From contig JAGVSV010000257.1 in assembly GCA_019137115.1 (NCBI GenBank), positions 1-6,322 of the forward strand: a stretch of 6,322 bases of DNA, written 5' to 3'. The translations under genes were made by a program, and so were the position numbers. Source of the stretch: Bacillota bacterium (GTDB lineage: Bacteria; Bacillota; Clostridia; Christensenellales; Aristaeellaceae). The first letter of the stretch is position 1. Each line of letters opens with the position of its first letter. Shown here one piece after another: positions 1-5,698 of the stretch. The notes below the pieces were generated by a model, which did no database searches, was not told the origin of the DNA, and was given only the letters and a program-made list of their open reading frames with translations.

Positions 1-46
1 TGCACAGCGGCTGATGTTCTTTGTTGTCCTGTATTTGTTATACTAC

Positions 47-115
47 CCGGTGGTTTTCATGCGTTTCAACCGGACGTTTTCATGGATTGTATCCGGATGT
101 TTTTAGGGTGACTCC
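47..115. repeat. three imperfect 23-bp tandem repeats
   Basis: Three units start at 47, 70 and 93, each opening with the core CCGGNNGTTTT (47-57, 70-80, 93-103). Units 1 and 2 also share GTTTTCATG at 53-61 and 76-84. By hand count, units 1 and 2 agree at about 16 of 23 positions and units 2 and 3 at about 14 of 23. The 23-bp period is close to two helical turns, so the cores would lie on nearly the same DNA face. This is typical of iterated protein-binding sites, but the bound protein and the gene controlled are unknown. Confidence 0.55.
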
Positions 116-156
116 TTTTGCATTCTTTGCTATTGTGGGTTCGACATGAACATCCT

Positions 157-177
157 GCCTGCCGTGGGCCGGCAGGC
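157..177 (+). terminator. GC-rich hairpin, possible terminator of an upstream transcript
   Basis: GCCTGCCG at 157-164 pairs perfectly with CGGCAGGC at 170-177 around a 5-nt loop (TGGGC). The bases that follow (TGATCTTTGAG) are only moderately T-rich, so as an intrinsic terminator it is weak. It could end transcription entering from the left edge, or be a structured leader element of a transcript starting near position 50. On the - strand no T-run follows, so it would not terminate in that direction. Confidence 0.35.
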
Positions 178-186
178 TGATCTTTG

Positions 187-202
187 AGTATTTCCAAATA
201 CT
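187..202. repeat. inverted repeat AGTATTT-CC-AAATACT
   Basis: Perfect 7-bp arms (187-193 and 196-202) are separated by 2 bp. The shape suits a dimeric DNA-binding protein. It lies about 160 bp upstream of the predicted transcription start, so a role in activation or looping would be more likely than direct blocking of RNA polymerase. Short inverted repeats also arise by chance in AT-rich DNA, so function is unproven. Confidence 0.3.
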
Positions 203-326
203 GTGAAAGCCGCTCTTTGACGTATCTGCCCACCATGGGCGATGGGGCGCGATCCTATCAACAGGGGGTGTTTTCTGCAAAACTTGATGTAATCCGCTGT
301 TGATATTTCAAAATTGGCGGCATGCC

Positions 327-355
327 TTGTATTCCCCGGCAAAAACGCCTATACT
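327..355 (+). promoter_or_regulatory. predicted sigma-70/SigA-type promoter of the operon
   Basis: A -35-like TTGTAT (327-332) and a -10 TATACT (350-355, one mismatch to TATAAT) are separated by exactly 17 bp. Transcription would start near 362 and give a leader of about 40 nt with the ribosome binding site of the first gene. The -35 keeps only the TTG of TTGACA, which suits an activator-dependent promoter. An 8-bp palindrome GGCATGCC (319-326) abuts the -35, and two TTGAT motifs lie at 284-288 and 300-304, 16 bp apart. These are possible regulator contacts. Confidence 0.6.
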
Positions 356-385
356 AAACACATACAAGTATACACCAACAAGATC

Positions 386-392
386 AGGAGGT
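386..392 (+). promoter_or_regulatory. ribosome binding site AGGAGGT
   Basis: A full-consensus Shine-Dalgarno sequence lies 8 nt before the ATG at 401. It fixes the start of the epimerase-like gene and indicates that the gene was well translated before its frame was disrupted. Confidence 0.85.
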
Positions 393-400
393 AGAATCCC

Positions 401-1238
401 ATGAAACTCGGTGTAAACACCGTCCTTTTCAAGCCCTTTCCCGTCTATGAGGCCATGCGCCTCATCGTGCTGTCGGGGTACGACGGCGTGGAGCTGTCCG
501 CTATCAAGGGGATGTGCGAGCATCTGAACCTGGACGACCCCGCTGAAAGCATGGCTGAAATCAAGCGCGCGCAGGCCGACTTCGGCCTTGAGCTGCTGTC
601 CATGGAAGTCGCTTCCCAGGACGAGGAGCGGCTGGTGAAAGCCTTTACCGCCGCCAAGGAGCTTGGCGTGCCCGTTGTCAATGTCGGTCCCACCGGCAAA
701 ATGAACGTGGAAGGCGATTGTCAATGTCGGTCCCACCGGCAAAATGAACGTGGAAGGCGATCTGGAGAAGAACATCGCTTCCCTGAAAAAGCTGGCCGGC
801 ATCGCCGGAGAATATGGCGTGACGCTGTGCTGCAAGGCCCACGTGGGCGCTTCCATGTTCGACACCGACACCACGCTGGCTGCCATGGCTGCCATTCCGG
901 ACCAATCCTTCGGCATCGACATGGACCCCAGCCACATCCACCGCGCCGGCGAGAAGCCCGAGGAGGCGCTGCCCAAGGTGATCTCCCGCGTGCGGCACAT
1001 CCACATCCGCGACTGCAAGGGCCCGGGCCCGTCGCCCGGCGCGCCCAGGGATCAGGCCTGCGGCAAGGGCGACATCAACCTGCAGGGCTACTTTAAGGCC
1101 ATGGTGGATGCCGGTTACAAGGGCCCCGTGGTGCTGGAAGTGATCGGGCCGGATCAGTCCATCGAAGCCGCCACCGCCATTTCTGCCGAAAGCTACGGCT
1201 ACATGAACGCGTGCCTTGTTGCACTGGGCGCGCGCTGA
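401..1238 (+). pseudogene. sugar phosphate isomerase/epimerase-like TIM barrel, frameshifted by a 43-bp duplication
   Basis: The frame from ATG 401 is native through residue 106, then enters a second copy of a 43-bp segment, shifts and stops at 1096 (231 residues, the last ~125 non-native). The native frame resumes and runs to TGA 1236-1238. Removing one copy restores a 264-residue protein, a normal size for AP endonuclease 2/xylose isomerase-like TIM barrels (PF01261), which isomerise or epimerise sugars using a divalent metal. In the restored protein I see GVELS (29-33), KAHVG (131-135), DMDPSHIH (159-166), RHIHIRD (184-190) and VLEVIG (230-235). D161, H187 and E232 are likely metal ligands. 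Lys131 sits where many members have the first Glu ligand, so activity may differ from the classic epimerases. The frame could be restarted only from ATG 744, which lacks a Shine-Dalgarno and would miss the first ~100 residues. The gene leads the operon, 30 nt before the sulfatase-like gene. The frameshift may be a true mutation, a reversible slippage state or an assembly error. Confidence 0.85.
675..760. repeat. exact 43-bp tandem duplication inside the epimerase-like gene
   Basis: Bases 675-717 are repeated without a mismatch at 718-760. Identity breaks immediately outside, apart from one T (718/761). Because 43 is not a multiple of three, the extra copy shifts the frame. The segment encodes roughly residues 92-106 of the barrel (VNVGPTGKMNVEGD). 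The perfect identity suggests a very recent event or an artefact. Confidence 0.97.
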
Positions 1239-1252
1239 ACAATATCAACATC

Positions 1253-1259
1253 AGGAGGT
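1253..1259 (+). promoter_or_regulatory. ribosome binding site AGGAGGT
   Basis: A consensus Shine-Dalgarno in the 30-nt gap after the epimerase-like gene, 9 nt before ATG 1269. It supports that start and independent, efficient translation of the sulfatase-like gene despite the upstream frameshift. Confidence 0.85.
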
Positions 1260-1268
1260 AACAACAAC

Positions 1269-2675
1269 ATGCCCAAAAAGAAACCCAACATCCTGTTATT
1301 CGGCATCGACAGCCTCAGGCGCGACCACATGAGCCATTACGGCTACCACCGCTTGACCACGCCGCACATCACCAAGTATGCCGAGGGCGGCGTCACGTTC
1401 AACAACTGTTTCAGCCCGTCCATCCCCACCACGCCCGGCTATGGCTGCATGTTCACAGGCAGGGACTGCTTCGGCACCAACACCGTGGCGCTGCGCCACA
1501 AGGGCGACATGGCACCTGGCGTCAAAACGCTGGCCGAGGTGCTGCGCGACCACGGCTACACCACGACCTCGGTGGGCTTTGAGGGCAACCCGGCTGCGCG
1601 CGGGTATGACAACTACATCTCCTTCTCCGGCTGGGGCAGCTGGGAAACCGGCCGCTCGCACAAGGCGGAAAACCTCAACGCCGTCACCATCCCGGAGATG
1701 GAGCGCCTGGCCGCGCAGGACAAGCCCTTCCTGCTGTTCCTGCGCCATATGGACCCGCATTCGCCATACCTGGCGCCCGAACCCTTCCACAGGATGTTCT
1801 TCCAGGGCGATGAGTTCGACGAGAACAACAAATCGCTGGAGCCTGTGTACCAGTTCAAGCCCTTCTGTGACTACTTCTATGACTGGTTCCCGCCGGGCTG
1901 CACCAGCAGCGACTACATCGTGGCGCAGTACGACGCAGCCATCGCCTACATGGACGCCTGCATCCAGCCGCTGCTGCAAAAGCTGGCGGACTTGGGGCTG
2001 GAGGACGATACCATCGTCGTATTCACCTCCGACCATGGCGAAACCCTCTATGACCACGACCATTATTTCGACCACCACGGCTTGTACGACTGCACGCTGG
2101 TGGTGCCGCTGATCCTGCGCTGGAACAATAAGCTGCCCAGAGGCGTGCGCGTGGACGACTACTGCCAGCTCAAGGACGTCATGCCCACGCTGCTTGACCT
2201 GGTCGGCATCGACGGCACGCCGTACAGCTTCGATGGCCGCAGCCTACTGCCCGCCCTCGAGGGCAAGCGCGAGAAGGAGCCTGAGTTCTACATCACCGAG
2301 TGCACCTGGCAGCGCAAACACGGCTGGCGCACCCCAGAATGGAAGCTGATCCGCGCGCTGGAGCCGGACTTTCACTACCGCGAGCCGGTGGAGCTGTACA
2401 ACCTGATCAAGGACCCGGACGAGAACCACAACGTCGCCGAGCAGGAGCCCGAGGTTGTCGCCTGCCTCACCCAGCGGATGGAGCAGTTCATCGCCAGGCG
2501 CGAGAAGGAAACCGGGCGCACCAACCCCATGTACACCAACCTGGACTGGCACGGCTTTGAAGGCCGCGGGCCGTTCAAATCGTCGGACGAAGCGTACAAC
2601 ACCATGCACATCGGCAGCTCACAGACAGCGCAGAAGCTGCAGGAGCGCCTGAAAAAGGAAAAGAAAGGCGACTGA
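1269..2675 (+). CDS. sulfatase-superfamily hydrolase with Thr at the nucleophile position
   Basis: This 468-residue protein has the alkaline phosphatase/sulfatase fold and a typical sulfatase length. Visible landmarks are the N-terminal strand PNILLFGIDSLRRDH (6-20) with metal-ligand candidate D14, the nucleophile loop with MFTGRD (61-66), the substrate-side MDPHSPY (161-167), and the second metal site TSDHGETLYDH (253-263), followed by FDHHGLYD (267-274) and VPLIL. Counting nine residues back from the conserved T-G (63-64) puts Thr54 where sulfatases have the Cys/Ser that becomes formylglycine; the loop reads T-T-P-G-Y (54-58) instead of C-x-P-x-R. In this superfamily a Thr nucleophile is normal for nucleotide pyrophosphatases/phosphodiesterases and the LtaS/EptA transferases, so the substrate could be a phosphoester or phosphodiester rather than a sulfate ester. 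No signal peptide is seen (MPKKKPNILL), so it is probably cytoplasmic and acts on an imported small molecule. The C-terminus (about 400-468) is charged. The stop codon is one base before the next start, so the two genes are surely co-transcribed. The fold is certain; true sulfatase activity is not. Confidence 0.9.
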   Translation: MPKKKPNILLFGIDSLRRDHMSHYGYHRLTTPHITKYAEGGVTFNNCFSPSIPTTPGYGCMFTGRDCFGTNTVALRHKGDMAPGVKTLAEVLRDHGYTTTSVGFEGNPAARGYDNYISFSGWGSWETGRSHKAENLNAVTIPEMERLAAQDKPFLLFLRHMDPHSPYLAPEPFHRMFFQGDEFDENNKSLEPVYQFKPFCDYFYDWFPPGCTSSDYIVAQYDAAIAYMDACIQPLLQKLADLGLEDDTIVVFTSDHGETLYDHDHYFDHHGLYDCTLVVPLILRWNNKLPRGVRVDDYCQLKDVMPTLLDLVGIDGTPYSFDGRSLLPALEGKREKEPEFYITECTWQRKHGWRTPEWKLIRALEPDFHYREPVELYNLIKDPDENHNVAEQEPEVVACLTQRMEQFIARREKETGRTNPMYTNLDWHGFEGRGPFKSSDEAYNTMHIGSSQTAQKLQERLKKEKKGD

Positions 2676-2676
2676 C

Positions 2677-3687
2677 ATGCTGAAAGTATGCGTGATTGGC
2701 ATGGGGCCCATCGGCAACCTGCATGCGCGTATCTACCGGGGAGACGACATGGTGGAGCTGGCCGGCGTGTGTGACATCATCCCGGAGCGGGCGGAAGCCG
2801 CCGGCGAACAGCACGGGGTGCCGTACTACCTGGATGCCGAAACCATGCTGCGCGAGGTGAAGCCCGACATCGTGTCGGTCGCTACCGGCGGGTATGAATA
2901 CTCGTCCGACCACATGAAGCCTACCCTGCAGGCGCTGGAGGCGGGTGCGCATGTGCTGTGCGAAAAGCCCATCTCCAACAGCATTGAGGACGGCAGGCGC
3001 ATGGTGGACACGGCGAAAAAGCTCAACCGCTGCTTTGCCATCGACTTTAACCACCGCTTCACGCCGGCGGCGCGCGCTGCCAAAGCTTGGCAGGACGAAG
3101 GGCTGATCGGCGAGCTATTGTTTTGCAACATGGCGCTATGGATCGGCAAGCCGCAGGATTTTGAGTCGCCCTACTATCACCTGAAAGCGCTCAACCCCCA
3201 CAGCATGGAGATCATCCGCTACTTCATGGGCGACATCGAAGCCGTGCAGTGCTTCGCGATGAAATCCTCCGGGCGCACGATCTGGTCCACCGCCAGCATC
3301 AACATGAAGTTCAAGAACGGCGCTGTCGGCCACCTGACCAGCAGCTACGACATCGCGCGCGGCCATCCCATGGAGCGCTGCGAGGTGGCGGGCCTGAAAG
3401 GCCGCCTGGTATTTGAGGACATGTGGCGCGAAGCGACGCTGTACCCGGCCGGCAACCCCGAAAAGCGCGTGTATACCAACCCGGTGTTCGGCGGCTATGC
3501 CGGCTTTGACGACACCTTCCGCGACCGCCTGCGCAGCTTCGTGCGCGAGGTGGCGGCGGGCACCCGCCCGGAGGATATCGACGGCAGCGGCCTGCAGGGC
3601 CTGAAGGCCCAGATGGCCATTCACGCCGCCATCGAATCGCTGGATACGGGACGGGTCGTTTACCTGGATGAGCTTTTCCCCGACTGA
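2677..3687 (+). CDS. Gfo/Idh/MocA family NAD(P)-dependent oxidoreductase (first copy)
   Basis: This 336-residue protein, a usual length for the family, starts with a Rossmann fold. The dinucleotide-binding motif GMGPIG is at 8-13, with VCDIIPERAE (31-40) after the second strand. CEKPIS (95-100) carries the characteristic EKP with Lys97, which contacts substrate and nicotinamide. FNHRF (124-128) and LNPHSMEIIRYFMGDIEAV (172-190) follow, with His175 in the usual active-site histidine position. The C-terminal half is the alpha/beta substrate domain. Family members oxidise or reduce sugars, inositols and their derivatives at a hydroxyl/keto carbon in the cytoplasm. The start is one base after the stop of the sulfatase-like gene, with a purine-rich Shine-Dalgarno (AAAGG, 2664-2668) inside that gene's end. 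The 3' end overlaps the regulator gene by 20 bp. It belongs to the same subfamily as the oxidoreductase at 4592. Substrate and cofactor preference cannot be told from sequence alone. Confidence 0.92.
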   Translation: MLKVCVIGMGPIGNLHARIYRGDDMVELAGVCDIIPERAEAAGEQHGVPYYLDAETMLREVKPDIVSVATGGYEYSSDHMKPTLQALEAGAHVLCEKPISNSIEDGRRMVDTAKKLNRCFAIDFNHRFTPAARAAKAWQDEGLIGELLFCNMALWIGKPQDFESPYYHLKALNPHSMEIIRYFMGDIEAVQCFAMKSSGRTIWSTASINMKFKNGAVGHLTSSYDIARGHPMERCEVAGLKGRLVFEDMWREATLYPAGNPEKRVYTNPVFGGYAGFDDTFRDRLRSFVREVAAGTRPEDIDGSGLQGLKAQMAIHAAIESLDTGRVVYLDELFPD

Positions 3688-4564
3688 TAGCGCCCCATCC
3701 GCGGCGCAGGACAGGCTGCTGAGCATCCGCACTTACACGGCGCCGGATGACCCGCAGATCGCGGTCATGCACCTGCGCCACGGCGCAACCAACCTGCACG
3801 CGCACGACTGCTACGAAATCGTGCTCGTGCAGGAGGGGTCGTGCCTGCACGAAACGGGCGGCCGCACGGTGCTGCTGATGGCGGGCGACCTGTTCATCAT
3901 CCGCCCCGGTGACATGCACCGTTACATCAGCAACCACGACATCGCCCTGTTCAACTGTCTGTTCACGCTGTCGGCGCTGGGCGAAGCCGGCCAGGAGCTG
4001 CGGCGGACAGCGGGCGGCGCCCGCCTGTTCGCATCGCAGAGCGACTACTTAGACCGCGTGCACCTGAGCCTGCCCGGCCGCATGGCGATGACCAGGCGCC
4101 TGGAAGGTATGATGGCTGTCATGAAGGAGCGCGCCGAAGGCTGGCAGGTGCAGCTGCGCGCCGAGCTGACGCTGTTGGCGGTGCAGTGCGCGCGCCTGTT
4201 TGCGGAATTGACGCAGGCGGACGGCGACAAGCGGCTGTACTTAGGCTATGTGTCCAAAGCCCTGCAGTACATCGACGCGCACCACGCCGACGATCTGTCC
4301 ATCAGCGAAATCGCCAGACAGGCGGGCGTGTCCCCCGACTACTTCACGCGGCAGTTCCGCCAGGTGACGGGCATCACGCCCATCGAATACCTGTGCCGCT
4401 ACCGGCTTGCCAGGGCCATGGCGCTGCTGCGCCGGGGCGAGGCCGTGCAGGCGGCAGCCGGCGCGGCGGGGTTCCGCAGCCTGAGCCATTTTTCAAGGGA
4501 GTTCAAGCGGCACATCGGCACCACGCCGTCCGGGTACCGCAAGGAACATATGCTTACACATTAA
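3668..4564 (+). CDS. AraC/XylS-family transcriptional regulator with N-terminal cupin sensor
   Basis: This 298-residue cytoplasmic activator-type protein has two parts. The N-terminal cupin domain (about 20-100) includes HAHDCYE (44-50) and GDLFIIRPGDMH (73-84), so the cupin residues H44, H46, E50 and H84 are present and a sugar or metal ligand is plausible. The C-terminal DNA-binding domain (about 190-291) has two helix-turn-helices: LSISEIARQAGVSPDYFTRQF (210-230) and about 259-280, ending FSREFKRHIGTTPSGYR (275-291), the classic AraC signature. The ATG at 3668 lies 20 bp inside the upstream oxidoreductase gene with no strong Shine-Dalgarno, which suggests translational coupling. Lying mid-operon, it probably controls its own transcription unit, binding upstream of the promoter at 327-355. 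The stop codon falls in the first copy of a 14-bp tandem repeat. The family call is secure; the effector is unknown. Confidence 0.93.
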   Translation: MSFSPTDSAPSAAQDRLLSIRTYTAPDDPQIAVMHLRHGATNLHAHDCYEIVLVQEGSCLHETGGRTVLLMAGDLFIIRPGDMHRYISNHDIALFNCLFTLSALGEAGQELRRTAGGARLFASQSDYLDRVHLSLPGRMAMTRRLEGMMAVMKERAEGWQVQLRAELTLLAVQCARLFAELTQADGDKRLYLGYVSKALQYIDAHHADDLSISEIARQAGVSPDYFTRQFRQVTGITPIEYLCRYRLARAMALLRRGEAVQAAAGAAGFRSLSHFSREFKRHIGTTPSGYRKEHMLTH

Positions 4565-4579
4565 AGCTTACACATTAAA
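4552..4579. repeat. exact 14-bp tandem duplication at the regulator stop codon
   Basis: GCTTACACATTAAA occurs at 4552-4565 and again, perfectly and directly adjacent, at 4566-4579. The first copy encodes the last residues (LTH) and TAA stop of the regulator; the second is untranslated in that frame. Removing one copy would leave the regulator unchanged and bring the TAA directly against the Shine-Dalgarno of the next gene, the likely ancestral layout. The duplication therefore only widens the spacer. Confidence 0.95.
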
Positions 4580-4584
4580 GGAGG
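4577..4584 (+). promoter_or_regulatory. ribosome binding site AAAGGAGG
   Basis: A near-perfect Shine-Dalgarno 7 nt before ATG 4592. It begins in the last bases of the second 14-bp repeat copy and decides the start of the second oxidoreductase. Confidence 0.85.
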
Positions 4585-4591
4585 AAACAAC

Positions 4592-5698
4592 ATGGCACTG
4601 AAATGCGCAGTCGTCGGCATGGGCGGCATTGGCAATACCCATGCAGGCATCTACAAGGACAACCCGCTGTCCGAGCTGGTCGCGGTATGCGACATCGTGA
4701 AGGAAAAGGCGGACGCCGCGGCGGAAAAGCTCGGCGTCAAGGCATTCTACTCGCTCAAGGACATGCTGGCAGCCATGCCGGAAATCGATGTGGTTTCCGT
4801 GACCACATCGGGTTATGACAACGGCTCCATGCACTTTGAGCCCGCGATGGAAGCGCTGCAGGCGGGTAAAAACGTGCTGGTGGAGAAGCCCATCTGCGCG
4901 GACGTCCGCGACGCCAGGGAGCTGGTGACATACGCCGCTCGCAACAAGCTGCGCCTGGGCTGCAACCTGAACCACTATTTCACAGAGCCAGCCGACCGCG
5001 CCATGGAGATGATCCAGCAGGACAAAATCGGCGAGCTGGTATATTGCATCCATAAGGTGGGCTTCAACGGCTCGGAAACCAAGTACACCGGCCCCGGCAG
5101 CCCGCGCTGGCAGACGCCCTATTCCCATGTGAAGGCGTTCTGCGCCCATCCCTTCAGCGTGATGCGCTATTTCTGCGGCGACATTGTGGCTGTGCAGGCG
5201 TTCCTGTCCAAGCCCGGCGTGCGCGCCACCAAGCGCGACCCGATGCTGTCCATCAACTCCATCCACGTGAAGTTTGCCGACGGCGGCGTAGGCTACCTGA
5301 TCAGCCAGCGCGGCGACGCCATGTTCGGCCTGGGCGGCTGGTGGAGCTATGAGCACGCCGGCACCAAGGGCACCTTCTGCATCGAAAACTGCGTGGAGAA
5401 GCTGCACTTCTGGGACATCGACAAGATGACCGGCCCGGCGTCGATGGCATCCCCCGCGCCCGAAACCATCAACACCGGCGTTTCCGACTTTGGCGCCACC
5501 TTCCCCACCCGCCTGAATGCGTTCTTGGAGGACGTCACCAACAACGTGCCCCATGAGCACATCCGCGCCTCAGGGCGTGACGCCCTGGCCACGCTGGAGT
5601 ATACGTTCGCAGCCATCGACTCCTACGAGAATGGCGGTGCGCTGGTGGTGCCCTACAGGCTGCCGCCGCTGCACGGAGATATCTCCAGGGTATTCTGA
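4592..5698 (+). CDS. Gfo/Idh/MocA family NAD(P)-dependent oxidoreductase (second copy)
   Basis: This 368-residue protein has the same two-domain plan as the oxidoreductase at 2677. It shows a Rossmann motif GMGGIG (9-14), VCDIVKEKAD (32-41), VEKPIC (97-102) with catalytic-type Lys99, LNHYF (126-130), and FCAHPFSVMRYFCGDIVAV (183-201), where His186 matches the active-site histidine. The block YSHVKAFCAHPFSVMRYFCG matches YYHLKALNPHSMEIIRYFMG of the first copy position by position, so they are paralogues of one subfamily. This copy carries insertions around GPGSPRW (167-173) and GLGGWWSYEH (246-255) and a longer C-terminus, so a different substrate or reaction step is likely. It probably oxidises or reduces a sugar or cyclitol hydroxyl in the cytoplasm. 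Its TGA overlaps the ATG of the next sulfatase by one base (TGATG), which indicates translational coupling. Confidence 0.92.
   Translation: MALKCAVVGMGGIGNTHAGIYKDNPLSELVAVCDIVKEKADAAAEKLGVKAFYSLKDMLAAMPEIDVVSVTTSGYDNGSMHFEPAMEALQAGKNVLVEKPICADVRDARELVTYAARNKLRLGCNLNHYFTEPADRAMEMIQQDKIGELVYCIHKVGFNGSETKYTGPGSPRWQTPYSHVKAFCAHPFSVMRYFCGDIVAVQAFLSKPGVRATKRDPMLSINSIHVKFADGGVGYLISQRGDAMFGLGGWWSYEHAGTKGTFCIENCVEKLHFWDIDKMTGPASMASPAPETINTGVSDFGATFPTRLNAFLEDVTNNVPHEHIRASGRDALATLEYTFAAIDSYENGGALVVPYRLPPLHGDISRVF

Larger units (their letters stand above)
1..400. other. non-coding upstream region of the operon
   Basis: No convincing gene is visible in these 400 bases. Base composition is clearly more AT-rich than the coding part. 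Short open frames on both strands encode nothing recognisable, lack a good ribosome binding site, and do not show the GC-rich third positions of the neighbouring genes. One + frame is open from the left edge to a TGA at 109-111 and could in principle be the tail of an upstream gene, but its codons (GAT, GTT, CTT, TGT, TGT) are unlike those downstream. The region holds three 23-bp repeats, a GC-rich hairpin, an inverted repeat and the likely operon promoter, so I read it as a regulatory and intergenic region. Confidence 0.7.

Noticed and set aside
36..44. Extended -10 motif TGTTATACT
   Set aside because: The motif is good, but no -35 lies at suitable spacing and no gene follows for over 350 bp. 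The promoter at 327-355 fits better.
1..111. Open + strand frame entering from the left edge and ending with TGA at 109-111
   Set aside because: Its codon use differs from all neighbours, the product is unrecognised, and the 23-bp tandem repeats run through it. It could be a gene tail, but the support is too weak to call.
270..283. Small inverted repeat GTTTT-CTGC-AAAAC
   Set aside because: Arms of only 5 bp, no T-run after it, and not placed against a promoter element.
130..342. Small - strand open frames in the upstream region (80-280 and 130-342)
   Set aside because: No recognisable domain and no good Shine-Dalgarno on that strand. They overlap the hairpin and inverted repeat and have no coding-like composition.
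1378..2112. Long + strand open frame within the sulfatase-like gene
   Set aside because: Its product is Arg/Thr/Ser/Pro-rich low-complexity sequence in a shifted frame of a well-supported gene, with no ribosome binding site.
4568..5560. Long open frame on the - strand opposite the second oxidoreductase (330 codons)
   Set aside because: It lies entirely antisense to a clear Gfo/Idh/MocA gene, resembles no family I know, and is the expected by-product of GC-rich third positions. The same holds for the - strand frames at 308-1018, 1296-2078, 2575-3054, 3136-3732 and 3311-3937.
5675..5686. 12-bp palindrome GGAGATATCTCC just before the second sulfatase start
   Set aside because: A perfect 12-bp palindrome is expected about once by chance in 6 kb, and this one lies in coding sequence. 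The hairpin would have a short stem. Operator function is not supported.
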